Of a stretch of DNA of 54,601 bases, positions 40,985 through 49,553 are shown one piece after another (position 1 is the stretch's first letter; every line of letters begins with the position of its first letter). Both the position numbers and the translations under genes were made by a program. Origin of the DNA: an uncultured Bacilli bacterium (lineage in GTDB: Bacteria; Bacillota_I; Bacilli_A; RF39; UBA660); contig CAKOOS010000007.1 in the NCBI GenBank assembly GCA_934098735.1, positions 1 to 54,601 of the forward strand. The letters run 5' to 3'. The notes beneath the pieces were generated by a model. That model searched no databases. It worked only from the letters and a program-made list of their open reading frames with translations, and had not been told where the DNA came from.

Positions 40985-42175
40985 TTACAATATATCTTCA
41001 TATTTTTCTTTAAATTCACTATTTCGATTAATTTTAATTGTTTTAGCATTTTTTACAGCTGTAAAAATCAAATCATCATAAGGTATTAGTTTTTCATACT
41101 CTATACACTTCTCTAATCTAGGATTAATAACTGGGTGATCAGGTACAAATATCGTGCAACAATCTTCATAAGGAAGTGTACTAATATCATAAGTACCTAT
41201 TTTTTTAGCAATATCAATTATTTCTAATTTGTCAAAACAAGCTACAGGTCTTATAACTGGCATCTTTACTACTTCATTTATAACATACATGCTATTAAGT
41301 GTTTGACTAGCAACTTGTCCAATAGATTCACCATTTACAAGTATAGAACATTTATTTTTATGAGCCATTATAGCACTAATTCTATACATCATCCTTCTCA
41401 TTATCGTTATCAAATATTCATGTGGAATATTTTTTAATATAGTTTCTTGTATTTCTGTAAAATTTATAACATGAAGCTTCATATCTAAGTTATATTTCGC
41501 TAGTTCTTTCGTTAGTTTTGATACTTTTTCTAAAGCTTTTTCACTAGTATGAGGAGGACTTTCAAAATAAATGGCTTCAATTTTAACTCCTCTTTTAATA
41601 GTTAAATAGCCTGCTACCGGAGAATCAATGCCACCACTAAGCATTAACATTCCTTTGCCTAAAGATCCTACTGGATAACCTCCAATTCCTAAAATTGATT
41701 CAAAATAATATAATATTTCATTATTTCTAATTTCTATCTCTATAACAACTTCTGGGTTATGAACATCAACCGTAATACCTTCAATATTTTTTAAGATTTC
41801 TCCCCCAATAATACGACTAACTTCCATACTATTTAATTCAAAATTTTTATTACTTCTTTTAGTAACAACTTTAAAGGACTTAAAGCTTTTATTTCTAAGA
41901 AGTGTAATTGCATTTTGTTTTATAGAATCTAAATTCATTTTTTTATCCGTATATCCAATTATAATTCCTTGAATACCAAAAACATATTTTAATCGTTCAA
42001 CTACTTTTTCAATATCGTTACTTCTAATAAACATTCTACCATAATCATAATTTATTACATGATCAATATCTTGTAGTGCCAAATCTATGTTATTTTTAAG
42101 TTTACTTAAGAAAAAATTTTTATTATCTTTCTTAGTACTTAATTCTCCATATTTTATTATTATAACCTTTTCCAT
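40985..42175 (-). CDS. thiI: tRNA 4-thiouridine synthase ThiI
   Basis: ThiI adenylates U8 of tRNA and inserts sulfur supplied by a cysteine desulfurase. The 396-residue protein has an N-terminal ferredoxin-like/THUMP region and the PP-loop LMLSGGIDSPVAGYL near residue 183. It also has GESIGQVASQTLNSM, and the catalytic-type Cys pair in LPYEDCCTIF. There is no C-terminal rhodanese domain, as in Bacillus. The desulfurase gene ends 9 bases upstream, matching the conserved nifZ-thiI pair. Its ribosome site is GGGAGG. Confidence 0.95.
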   Translation of the reverse strand: MEKVIIIKYGELSTKKDNKNFFLSKLKNNIDLALQDIDHVINYDYGRMFIRSNDIEKVVERLKYVFGIQGIIIGYTDKKMNLDSIKQNAITLLRNKSFKSFKVVTKRSNKNFELNSMEVSRIIGGEILKNIEGITVDVHNPEVVIEIEIRNNEILYYFESILGIGGYPVGSLGKGMLMLSGGIDSPVAGYLTIKRGVKIEAIYFESPPHTSEKALEKVSKLTKELAKYNLDMKLHVINFTEIQETILKNIPHEYLITIMRRMMYRISAIMAHKNKCSILVNGESIGQVASQTLNSMYVINEVVKMPVIRPVACFDKLEIIDIAKKIGTYDISTLPYEDCCTIFVPDHPVINPRLEKCIEYEKLIPYDDLIFTAVKNAKTIKINRNSEFKEKYEDIL

Positions 42176-42184
42176 TATACCTCC

Positions 42185-43312
42185 CTATTTTAAAGAATTT
42201 AATTTTTCATATTCTCTTTTAAAGACTTCTAAAAATCTATTTATTTCCTCCGTTGTAGTTATATAAGATAGACTGATTCTTATTGTATGCTTAGCTCTAT
42301 TAAGATCATTATAAAGTGCCATAACACTACTAGACAATTCTCCACTAGAACAAGCCGTATTAGTACTAACATATATTTCATTTTTATCTAAAGCATGAAC
42401 CAAACTTTCAGGCATAACATCAAGTACACTTATATTAAGTATTTGAGGAATAGAATATTTTGTCTTATTAATTTTTATGTTTGGATATTTTTCTAACGCC
42501 ATCACTATCTTATCATTTAGCAGCTCTACAAAACGTTCTTTTTTTTCTAATCCCTCATTAGCCAAACGAATAGCTTTTGAAAGTGAAGCAATTAAAGGAA
42601 GCGGCGGAGTTCCTGGTTTTAGCAAGTTACTTTTACCACTACCATAAATTAAAGGCGTTATTTTTATCATATTACTTTTATATAAAAGGCCAATTCCTTT
42701 TGGGCCAAAAATTTTATGTCCGGACATACTAGCTAAATCTACATCTCGCATATTTACAGAAACTTTTCCAATAGCTTGTGTCATATCTGAATGAAATATT
42801 GTTCCAATATTTTCTTTTTTTATTATTTGTCTAATCATTTTAAGAGGTTGTCTTACTCCAGTTTCAGAATTAACAGCACAAATACTTACCAAAACTGTAT
42901 CTTCTCTAACCAATCTTTTTAAATCATCAAAATCGATTAGTCCTTCCGAATCATTTTTTACATAACTAATCTCAAAACCAATACTTTGTAAATAATTACA
43001 TATTGCATAAATTGATGGATGCTCTAATTTGGATGTTATAATATGTTTTCCTTTTTTATGATTTGCAAGTGCTGTTCCTATTAAAGCCATATTATTACTT
43101 TCAGTTGCTCCACTTGTATAAACAATTTCATTAGAATTAACACCAAAAATATCAGCTATTTGTTTTGTAGCACTCTCTAATAAATTAGCTGACTTACCAC
43201 CCAAACTATGTATGGAATTAGCATTTCCAATAAAATCTTTTGTAACCTTTGATAAAGTATCTAAAACTTCGTAAGATACTGGTGTTGTTGCACTATAATC
43301 TAAGTATATCAA
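42185..43312 (-). CDS. Cysteine desulfurase (NifZ/IscS type), sulfur donor for ThiI
   Basis: This PLP enzyme takes sulfur from cysteine as a persulfide. The 375-residue protein starts MIYLDYSATTPVS, with GATESNNMAL, the PLP lysine in SGHKIFGPKGIG near residue 200 and the catalytic Cys in TACSSGE near residue 320. I chose the TTG start because AAAGGA lies ten bases ahead of it and the conserved IYLDYSATTP then begins the protein. The GTG three codons upstream touches the ribosome site. It lies between ezrA and thiI, as in B. subtilis (ezrA ... nifZ-thiI, from memory). Confidence 0.93.
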   Translation of the reverse strand: MIYLDYSATTPVSYEVLDTLSKVTKDFIGNANSIHSLGGKSANLLESATKQIADIFGVNSNEIVYTSGATESNNMALIGTALANHKKGKHIITSKLEHPSIYAICNYLQSIGFEISYVKNDSEGLIDFDDLKRLVREDTVLVSICAVNSETGVRQPLKMIRQIIKKENIGTIFHSDMTQAIGKVSVNMRDVDLASMSGHKIFGPKGIGLLYKSNMIKITPLIYGSGKSNLLKPGTPPLPLIASLSKAIRLANEGLEKKERFVELLNDKIVMALEKYPNIKINKTKYSIPQILNISVLDVMPESLVHALDKNEIYVSTNTACSSGELSSSVMALYNDLNRAKHTIRISLSYITTTEEINRFLEVFKREYEKLNSLK

Positions 43313-43326
43313 GTATATCACATCCT

Positions 43327-45045
43327 TTAATTTTGAGACTCTTCTAATAATTTTTTATGAATTCCTGGTTCGATAACATTTATTGCATTAATGGCATTTT
43401 CTAAACTAGATTTAAAATTTCCTCTTAAAAAAGCATTTTCAGCTTTAACTAACCCAAAATCAACTTCTCTATTCATCACTCTATATCTATTACCATATAC
43501 AATTGCTGTTTCAGCCATCTTCGCAGTTTTAATAGTTTCATTTATAGTATTATAAACTTTCAAAACTAAATCACGTGCTGTGTCAACACGCAAATTCAAA
43601 GTTTTAATTGAAATAGGTCTTTTATCAAGTTCTTTTACTAATTCATTAATAGCTTCCATAGCTTCTGAAAGTTCAACATAATAATTTTTAGGAATTGTTG
43701 GCAACTTATAAGAACGAACCTTTTCTTTTGCTTGAAATAATATCTTTTTAATTTCATCTAATTGCTCTCTAGCTCGTAATTCATCTTCTTTTAAACTGCC
43801 CAAGGTTTTTAAAGCTCCATTTAGTTTTTCTTCAGTTTTTATCAATTTGGAATTTATTAGTTCCATTTCTCTAGCAAGTTTCGAATATGCCAAAACTTTA
43901 CTTCGAGCAACGTCTACTATTCTATCATAACTTGCCCTAATATTCATTATTTCTTTTTTTATTTCTGCTATTACAGCAACTTCATCTTCTGATAAATCAT
44001 AACTATACTTAATATCACCAATTTTTTTATACAATTCATTATTAACTTTTTCTAATTTAGTAGCTTTTATTAATATACTTCTACTATAATCCTCGTATAT
44101 TTTTTTAGAATATCGTTCTTTATCAAAATCACTATATAAAGAATCAAAATAATCATGCATTGTTCTAAGTTCAAACAATGAATCTTCTACATTTAAAACA
44201 TTTAATCTCTGAAATATATCGGTAATTTTTTTATTAGCTTCGGTTATATTATAATCAATATTTAAATAATCCAAATTAAAGCCTTCTTTTGTCATTTTTT
44301 CAGCTATATTTTTAATATCTTCTTGCTTTTTTGGAATTATTTTTTGTCCCAAATTTATTATAGGCCTTGCCTCATCTATAATAACTTTTAAATTATCTAC
44401 TATACCAGAAATTGCTTTTACAATTCTTCCAACTTCTGTATATGCATTTTGTTCCATTGCTGTTTCAAAAGCATTAAAAAGTTTTTCAACATTTTCAAAT
44501 TGTAATTCAATCGGCATTTTAATTAAAACATAATCTTCTTCATAGTCTTTGTAAACATTAATGACTTCACGATATTCAGCTTTAAGCTTAGTAATTGTTT
44601 CTCTATTTCGTTCTTCACTTAGTGTAACATCTTTTATTTCATCAAGTAAAAAATCAGCCTTTGTTTTTAAAGTATTTAAATCAAAATCAGCTTTTAATAC
44701 TAAACCTTTTAATTCTTTAAAGTTTTTTTCTTCAAATAGCTCTTCAATTTCATTAATAGTATCTGTTATTTTAGGCATTTCTACATCTTTGATATTTTTA
44801 AATCTAGTTTTCCAATCATCTAACTTTTCTTTCATTTCATCATTATTTACTAAAGCCTCAACCTTATTAAATTCAGATAGCATACTTGCAGAAATAACTA
44901 AGTTTTTCTCAGTTTCTAATTTTTCGATTTCTTTTTTCAATTTTTTCTTTTCTTTATTATTAATAATATTTAAAATAGCTATAATAAGCCCCACAGTAAG
45001 AATATAATATGCAACAGCCACTAATAAAAAAGTCATCTTATCCAT
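43327..45045 (-). CDS. ezrA: Septation ring formation regulator EzrA
   Basis: EzrA is a Firmicutes membrane protein that keeps FtsZ rings to mid-cell and links division to wall synthesis. The 572-residue protein has one N-terminal helix (FLLVAVAYYILTVGLIIAIL), extracellular N-terminus expected, followed by about 530 residues of coiled-coil, spectrin-like repeats. The family segments IKMPIELQFENVEKLFNAFE and the C-terminal TARDLVLKVYNTINETIK are present. It has a GGTGAAG ribosome site. It is the first gene of the run leading to nifZ-thiI. Confidence 0.9.
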   Translation of the reverse strand: MDKMTFLLVAVAYYILTVGLIIAILNIINNKEKKKLKKEIEKLETEKNLVISASMLSEFNKVEALVNNDEMKEKLDDWKTRFKNIKDVEMPKITDTINEIEELFEEKNFKELKGLVLKADFDLNTLKTKADFLLDEIKDVTLSEERNRETITKLKAEYREVINVYKDYEEDYVLIKMPIELQFENVEKLFNAFETAMEQNAYTEVGRIVKAISGIVDNLKVIIDEARPIINLGQKIIPKKQEDIKNIAEKMTKEGFNLDYLNIDYNITEANKKITDIFQRLNVLNVEDSLFELRTMHDYFDSLYSDFDKERYSKKIYEDYSRSILIKATKLEKVNNELYKKIGDIKYSYDLSEDEVAVIAEIKKEIMNIRASYDRIVDVARSKVLAYSKLAREMELINSKLIKTEEKLNGALKTLGSLKEDELRAREQLDEIKKILFQAKEKVRSYKLPTIPKNYYVELSEAMEAINELVKELDKRPISIKTLNLRVDTARDLVLKVYNTINETIKTAKMAETAIVYGNRYRVMNREVDFGLVKAENAFLRGNFKSSLENAINAINVIEPGIHKKLLEESQN

Positions 45046-45099
45046 TATGCTTCACCACTACTATATAGTTTATCATAGATTAAATCTTTTTAAAAGTTT

Positions 45100-45127
45100 A
45101 AAAAAATAACTTTTTCAAGTTATTTTT
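45100..45127 (-). terminator. Terminator after the DUF308 gene
   Basis: Perfect 9-bp stem AAATAACTT / AAGTTATTT with a GAAA loop and a T tract on the minus strand. It overlaps the stop codon. Confidence 0.85.
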
Positions 45128-45653
45128 GCAAAATATAAGTATCTAAAACATCTAAAATTGTTGTGATTAATAAGAAAATTCCAGTTATTTTAGTAATTGC
45201 TATACCAGAAAATGGATTAAATATTAGAAGTAACCCTAAAATAATAATAAGTAAACTTATTACAAAAGTGCCAATCCATTTTTCATTAAAATCTTTCATG
45301 TTTAAAGACACTGATAATTTAACAAGTCCGGCAATTAGTAAATATACACCCAAACAAATGGCAACTAAACGTAAAACAGAATTTGGATAAGTAATAACTA
45401 TTGCACCTAAAGTACAATATAATATACCACTTGCCAAACTTAAAGTAGTTCCAATTTTATCTTTAAAGTAAGGGATTATAATTGAAAGTCCCTGTAGTAA
45501 AAGCATTATTCCCACTACAATACCAACAAGTTTATTTAAAGTATCAGGAATTAAAATTAAAATTAAACCGCTTAAACCCAATATTGCCATTCTTTTAACA
45601 TTTTCTTTGTCAATAGACTTCTTATTTTTCTTTTCCAAAATGCCTTTTGTCAT
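45120..45653 (-). CDS. DUF308 (HdeD-like) membrane protein
   Basis: The 177-residue protein has a short basic N-terminus and six closely packed membrane helices (LGLSGLILILIP, LVGIVVGIMLLLQGLSIIIPYF, LASGILYCTLGAIVI, VLRLVAICLGVYLLIAGLVKL, IGTFVISLLIIILGLLLIFNP, TGIFLLITTILDVLDTYIL; given in part). This matches the DUF308/HdeD family, whose E. coli member is linked to acid resistance; function here is unknown. The ATG after GGAGGTATTT is the start; upstream in-frame codons lie in the ribosome site. It is divergent from glmS. Confidence 0.82.
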   Translation of the reverse strand: MTKGILEKKNKKSIDKENVKRMAILGLSGLILILIPDTLNKLVGIVVGIMLLLQGLSIIIPYFKDKIGTTLSLASGILYCTLGAIVITYPNSVLRLVAICLGVYLLIAGLVKLSVSLNMKDFNEKWIGTFVISLLIIILGLLLIFNPFSGIAITKITGIFLLITTILDVLDTYILQK

Positions 45654-45723
45654 AAATACCTCCACTATAATTATAATTCATTGATCTAAAATTATCAATT
45701 TACTTAATAACCTAAAACCAATT

Positions 45724-45752
45724 TTGACAATTTTTTTTTATTATAATATAAT
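45724..45752 (+). promoter_or_regulatory. Sigma-A promoter of glmS
   Basis: Perfect TTGACA and TATAAT with a 17-base spacer. Transcription would begin near 45759, about 35 bases before the ribozyme cleavage site. Confidence 0.88.
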
Positions 45753-45783
45753 ATTACAAACAAAATAATTGATGGAGGTAAAG

Positions 45784-45907
45784 TTATTTGTTAGCGCCTG
45801 GACCACAAGGTTGACGAGGATGATGTTATCGAAATTCGGCGGATGCATCACGGATTATATGTTCGTTAGATATTTTAAAAAAGCAAAATCAAGATTGTAA
45901 CAAATAA
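45784..45907 (+). ncRNA. glmS ribozyme/riboswitch
   Basis: The core AGCGCCTGGACC, TTGACGAGGATG, TTATCGAAATTCGGCGGATG and CACGG matches the glmS catalytic RNA, which cuts itself when glucosamine-6-phosphate binds and so lowers glmS mRNA. The predicted cut is between A45793 and G45794. The 3' part (P3/P4 region) is AT-rich and compact. TTATTTGTTA just before the cut is fully complementary to TAACAAATAA at the 3' end, which gives a 10-bp closing helix. The start codon of glmS follows 27 bases later. Confidence 0.95.
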
Positions 45908-45933
45908 TATATCATATATAGAAAGAAGGATAA

Positions 45934-47733
45934 ATGTGTGGAATTGTAGGATATATAGGTAAAGAAAAATGTATCCCAAAAATTATTAAAGCACTCGAAG
46001 CTTTAGAATATCGAGGCTATGACTCTGCTGGTATAGCTTATGTAGAAAATAAAAAAACAAATATAATTAAAGAAAAAGGAAAAATTGAAAATTTAAAAAA
46101 AGAAATAGATGAATCTATTGAAACAAATTTAGGAATAGGTCATACACGCTGGGCTACGCATGGAGAAGCAAACAAAATAAATGCCCATCCTCATCAAAGT
46201 GGCAATATAACCCTTGTTCATAACGGAATAATAGAAAATTATAGTGATATTAAAAAAGATTTAATAGAAAAAGGATATAATTTTAAAAGTGAAACAGATA
46301 CAGAAGTAGCAACTGCTTTAATTGATTTATTATATAAAGAAGAAAAAGATATCTTAAAAGCACTTAAAAGAGCAAATTCTATTTTAAGAGGATCTTATGC
46401 ATTTGGTATTATTGTTGATGGCAACAATGCTTTATATGCCATGAAAAAAGCCAGCCCCTTAATCATAGGTACAAGCAAAGACGGAAATTTCATAGCATCT
46501 GATGTCCCTGCCATCTTAAGTTTTACAAATAAATATATATTATTAGACGATAATGAAATTGTTAAACTAACTGAAAATAGTATTAAAATATATAATAATA
46601 ACTTAGAAGAAATAAAAAAAGATATAAATACTTATGAAGGAAGTTTAGATTCTGCAACAAAATGTGGATATGAACATTTTATGCTAAAAGAAATAAACGA
46701 AGAAGATGAAGTATTTAAAAATACGATAAATTATTATTTTGATGGAACAATGAAATCACTTGAAAATAACTTTGGTTTTATTAAAAACTATAAAAATATT
46801 GATATAGTTGCTTGTGGATCAGCCTATCATGCTGGAGTTGTTGGAAAATATTTATTAGAAGAATTTGCTAATATTCCTGTCAATGTTGAAGTAGCAAGTG
46901 AATACCGTTACAAAAAATGTTTTTACACAGATAAAACCCTTTTAATTGTAGTATCACAATCTGGAGAAACAGCAGATACACTAGCAGCTTTAAAAAAAGC
47001 TAAAAATGATGGAATATCAACTTTAGCTATCGTAAATGTCTTAGGAAGTTCAATTGCTAGAGAAGCAGATCATGTTGTGTATACTAAAGCTGGTTTTGAA
47101 ATTGCCGTGGCAACTACTAAAGCATATTTAGCTCAAATTGCAATTTTTAGCTTACTATCACTTTATTTAGGTAAAGAAAAAAATATAATAAGCAAAGAAA
47201 AATTTGAAAGCATTCAAAATAATATTAAAGAATTGCCTAGCTTAATAAAAGAAGCAATTAATGATAAAACATATATAGAAATAGCAGATAAAATAAGTAA
47301 TAAAAATCAAATATTTTTTATTGGTCGCGGAATAGATTATGCACTTGCTCTTGAAGCTTCACTTAAATTGAAAGAAATTTCTTATATAAATAGTGTAGCA
47401 TATCAAGCTGGTGAATTAAAACATGGTACAATATCTTTGATTGAAAAAGGAATTCCAGTTATAGCAATTTCAACTGACGATAATCTAAGTGAAAAATTAA
47501 TTAGTAATGTAAAAGAAGTAAAAGCACGTGGTGCCAACGTAATATATGTAACAAATAAAAAGCCAGATGAAAAATTTTATGATAGCATAATTTATATAAA
47601 CAAAACAAATACTATATTACAAGCAATTTTAACAATCATTCCTTTACAATTGCTTGCCTATCAAATAGCCAAAAACAAAAATTGCGATATAGATAAGCCC
47701 AGAAACTTAGCAAAATCAGTTACAGTAGAATAA
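45934..47733 (+). CDS. glmS: Glutamine--fructose-6-phosphate aminotransferase (isomerizing)
   Basis: GlmS makes glucosamine-6-phosphate from fructose-6-phosphate and glutamine, the entry step to UDP-GlcNAc for the wall. The 599-residue protein begins MCGIVGYIG with the catalytic Cys. The glutaminase domain shows ALEYRGYDSAGIAY, GHTRWATHG and HNGIIENY. Two SIS domains follow (SQSGETADTLAALKKA; GRGIDYALALEASLKLKEIS), and the protein ends DKPRNLAKSVTVE, as the family does. GAAAGAAGGA precedes the ATG. The ribozyme in its leader provides feedback control. Confidence 0.97.
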   Translation: MCGIVGYIGKEKCIPKIIKALEALEYRGYDSAGIAYVENKKTNIIKEKGKIENLKKEIDESIETNLGIGHTRWATHGEANKINAHPHQSGNITLVHNGIIENYSDIKKDLIEKGYNFKSETDTEVATALIDLLYKEEKDILKALKRANSILRGSYAFGIIVDGNNALYAMKKASPLIIGTSKDGNFIASDVPAILSFTNKYILLDDNEIVKLTENSIKIYNNNLEEIKKDINTYEGSLDSATKCGYEHFMLKEINEEDEVFKNTINYYFDGTMKSLENNFGFIKNYKNIDIVACGSAYHAGVVGKYLLEEFANIPVNVEVASEYRYKKCFYTDKTLLIVVSQSGETADTLAALKKAKNDGISTLAIVNVLGSSIAREADHVVYTKAGFEIAVATTKAYLAQIAIFSLLSLYLGKEKNIISKEKFESIQNNIKELPSLIKEAINDKTYIEIADKISNKNQIFFIGRGIDYALALEASLKLKEISYINSVAYQAGELKHGTISLIEKGIPVIAISTDDNLSEKLISNVKEVKARGANVIYVTNKKPDEKFYDSIIYINKTNTILQAILTIIPLQLLAYQIAKNKNCDIDKPRNLAKSVTVE

Positions 47734-47734
47734 A

Positions 47735-47768
47735 CCAAAAAATAAGCGGAAAAAATTTCGCTTATTTT
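47735..47768. terminator. Bidirectional terminator between glmS and the endonuclease gene
   Basis: AAAAAATAAGCG pairs with CGCTTATTTTTT around a GAAAAAATTT loop. A and T runs on both sides serve both convergent genes. Confidence 0.88.
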
Positions 47769-47769
47769 T

Positions 47770-48537
47770 TTAATACTCATCTAATTTTATTACATCAAAT
47801 AATTCTTGCAAACTTGGCTCTTCGATTACAAAAGTTGTTCCTTTATCATTCATATTTCCAATTAATTTACCACTTTTAAAACACATTAATTTTATCTCTA
47901 CTCTTATTTTTCCCTCTTCTATCATTTTCAAAAATTGATCAAAACTTTTTAAATGGTAAAAAGTAATATCAGTATATTTAAAAAAATATTTTTGAAGATC
48001 ATTCATATACCAACGTCTTACATGGACAAAAGCCAAATATGAAAGTTTAGTTTCCAATCTTAATTTTAATTGATCAAATGACCAAGACATAGTATCATCT
48101 AACTTCTTTGACCAATTATTATAAATGCATAATCTTAACTTTGAAGAAAAATAATCAACTTTCAACTTAAAAGAATAAATTTTCCCAACATGAACATATT
48201 TATTTCCGTAAAGAGTAGTATAAAAATATCTAAACCTTGAATCCGTTTTACTGTTCCACCCATATTTTTCCCAAAGATGTTGCATTATTAATGGCGCACT
48301 GTCTAATGCCATGGAGAAAAGGCCAACATAAGGGAAAGACCCTACTGTTTTAGTTTTAAGTTCAATCCCATAGTAATCTGGAAGGGAATATGTATCATCA
48401 CTTTTTCCGAGTAAATGCTCGAGCGTTTTACCAGCAGCACCAGTCCCATTAGCAGTACCTTGAATCCAATTTTTACATTGAATTCGATAAAATTCTTTGC
48501 TTAGTTTTTTAAAATTTTCTATTATTTCTCTTTTCAT
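47770..48537 (-). CDS. MvaI/BcnI-type restriction endonuclease, no methylase beside it
   Basis: The 255-residue protein has the layout of MvaI/BcnI (and the related MutH/Sau3AI) nucleases: GTANGTGAAGKTLEHLLGK (residues 28-45, with E40) followed by LPDYYGIELKTK, where D54, E59 and K61 form the PD-(D/E)XK site. MvaI and BcnI are monomers that nick each strand in turn at CCWGG or CCSGG. A Type II enzyme normally comes with a methyltransferase; none lies in this window. It could be a nicking or repair-like enzyme, the remnant of a restriction system, or be protected by a methylase elsewhere. It lies between glmS and a tRNA array and has weak ribosome-site sequence. Confidence 0.7.
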   Translation of the reverse strand: MKREIIENFKKLSKEFYRIQCKNWIQGTANGTGAAGKTLEHLLGKSDDTYSLPDYYGIELKTKTVGSFPYVGLFSMALDSAPLIMQHLWEKYGWNSKTDSRFRYFYTTLYGNKYVHVGKIYSFKLKVDYFSSKLRLCIYNNWSKKLDDTMSWSFDQLKLRLETKLSYLAFVHVRRWYMNDLQKYFFKYTDITFYHLKSFDQFLKMIEEGKIRVEIKLMCFKSGKLIGNMNDKGTTFVIEEPSLQELFDVIKLDEY

Positions 48538-48630
48538 GGTTTGTTATATTAACACACTTAATTTAAAAAAATTGTCAAAATAAAATAAAAACAGCAAAAA
48601 AACTAAACTTAATAAAAAGACCAAGGGGAA

Positions 48631-48658
48631 AAATAAAAAAACTGAGTATTACCTCAGT
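48631..48658 (-). terminator. Terminator after tRNA-Pro
   Basis: ACTGAG / CTCAGT with a GTAATA loop, then seven Ts on the minus strand. Confidence 0.9.
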
Positions 48659-48668
48659 GAATTAACAA

Positions 48669-48745
48669 TGGTCGAGAAGACAGGATTTGAACCTGCAACC
48701 CCTTGGTCCCAAACCAAGTGCACTGCCAAATTGTGCTACTTCTCG
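48669..48745 (-). tRNA. tRNA-Pro(UGG)
   Basis: Acceptor CGAGAAG / CTTCTCG, anticodon loop TTTGGGA giving UGG, T-loop GTTCAAATC, CCA encoded. It is the second gene of a two-tRNA unit with tRNA-Arg(ACG). Confidence 0.95.
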
Positions 48746-48760
48746 TTTTACTATTTAAAA

Positions 48761-48837
48761 TGGTACGCCCAAAGAGATTCGAACTCCCAACCTCTAGATC
48801 CGTAGTCTAGCGCTCTATCCAGTTGAGCTATGGGCGC
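48761..48837 (-). tRNA. tRNA-Arg(ACG)
   Basis: Acceptor GCGCCCA / TGGGCGT (G-U at the end), anticodon loop CTACGGA giving ACG (inosine at the wobble base expected), T-loop GTTCGAATC, CCA encoded. Confidence 0.95.
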
Positions 48838-48859
48838 AAAATTTTCCAAGTGCACTCTC

Positions 48860-48888
48860 ATTATATTACAAAAAAATAGTAAAAGCAA
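48860..48888 (-). promoter_or_regulatory. Promoter of the tRNA-Arg(ACG)-tRNA-Pro unit
   Basis: TTGCTT, a 17-base spacer and a perfect TATAAT on the minus strand, 23 bases upstream of tRNA-Arg. Confidence 0.75.
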
Positions 48889-48916
48889 TATCTTTTTGTT
48901 GTTTTCATTTATTTTA

Positions 48917-48941
48917 TAAAAAAAGTCCCCCAAAGGGAACT
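48917..48941 (-). terminator. Terminator after tRNA-Lys
   Basis: AGTTCCC / GGGGACT with a short TTTG loop (one T-G pair) and seven Ts on the minus strand. It separates the five-tRNA unit from tRNA-Arg/tRNA-Pro. Confidence 0.85.
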
Positions 48942-48955
48942 ATATTAATCAAAAA

Positions 48956-49031
48956 TGGTGGCTCGTTTGGGATTCGAACCCAAGACCCTTTGATTAAAAG
49001 TCAAATGCTCTACCAACTGAGCTAACGAACC
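48956..49031 (-). tRNA. tRNA-Lys(UUU)
   Basis: Acceptor GGTTCGT / ACGAGCC, anticodon loop CTTTTAA giving UUU, T-loop GTTCGAATC, CCA encoded. Last tRNA of the Val-Thr-Tyr-Gln-Lys unit. Confidence 0.95.
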
Positions 49032-49035
49032 GCGA

Positions 49036-49111
49036 TGGCTGCCTCGGCAGGATTCGAACCGGCGGAATGTCAGAGTCAAAGTCTGATGCCTTACCACTTG
49101 GCTACGAGGCA
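49036..49111 (-). tRNA. tRNA-Gln(UUG)
   Basis: Acceptor TGCCTCG / CGAGGCA with discriminator G, anticodon loop CTTTGAC giving UUG, T-loop GTTCGAATC, CCA encoded. It lies four bases from tRNA-Lys. Confidence 0.94.
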
Positions 49112-49122
49112 GTAAAATAAAA

Positions 49123-49206
49123 TGGTGGGGAGACATAGATTTGAACTATGGAACCCGAAGGAACAGATTTACAGTCTGCCGCGTTTGACCACTTCGCTAT
49201 CTCCCC
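49123..49206 (-). tRNA. tRNA-Tyr(GUA)
   Basis: Acceptor GGGGAGA / TCTCCCC, anticodon loop CTGTAAA giving GUA, and the long variable arm expected of bacterial tRNA-Tyr (84 bases in all), CCA encoded. Confidence 0.95.
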
Positions 49207-49213
49207 AAAAAAA

Positions 49214-49289
49214 TGGTGCCGACAGAGAGAGTCGAACTCCCAACCTACTGATTACAAGTCAGTTGCGCTGCCAGTTACGCTATGTCGGC
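49214..49289 (-). tRNA. tRNA-Thr(UGU)
   Basis: Acceptor GCCGACA / TGTCGGC, anticodon loop CTTGTAA giving UGU, T-loop GTTCGACTC, CCA encoded. Confidence 0.95.
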
Positions 49290-49296
49290 AAAATAA

Positions 49297-49373
49297 TGGT
49301 GGGCGCTATAAGACTCGAACTTATGACCCCCTGCTTGTAAGGCAGGTGCTCTAACCAACTGAGCTAAGCGCCC
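49297..49373 (-). tRNA. tRNA-Val(UAC)
   Basis: Acceptor GGGCGCT / AGCGCCC, anticodon loop CTTACAA giving UAC, T-loop GTTCGAGTC, CCA encoded. First tRNA of the five-gene unit. Confidence 0.95.
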
Positions 49374-49406
49374 GAATATATCTAAATCATCTCGATGACA
49401 ATTTAG

Positions 49407-49435
49407 ATTATACCAAAAGGAAAACTTAATTGCAA
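49407..49435 (-). promoter_or_regulatory. Promoter of the Val-Thr-Tyr-Gln-Lys tRNA unit
   Basis: TTGCAA and TATAAT with a 17-base spacer on the minus strand, 34 bases before tRNA-Val. The 180-base stretch from the end of tRNA-Val to miaB holds this promoter and no gene; I see no clear miaB terminator in it. Confidence 0.85.
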
Positions 49436-49553
49436 GTTTTTTTTACAATTATTTATTTTTTTTACCATTTTTATTTATTTTCATCAAAATATAACATGAA
49501 AAAAAGTGTATTGATCCCATATCTTAAATTCAAAACAAAATATAAATACTACA

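Noticed and set aside
44561..45007. Long plus-strand reading frame opposite ezrA
   Set aside because: It is Ser/Phe-rich mirror sequence of the coiled-coil gene, with no ribosome site or homology I recognise. The same applies to plus-strand frames opposite recA, ligA and typA.
48751..49354. Open frames crossing the tRNA array, some reading like ADRESRTPNLLITS
   Set aside because: They are translations of tRNA genes on either strand, a well-known source of spurious proteins; the cloverleaf structures explain the sequence.
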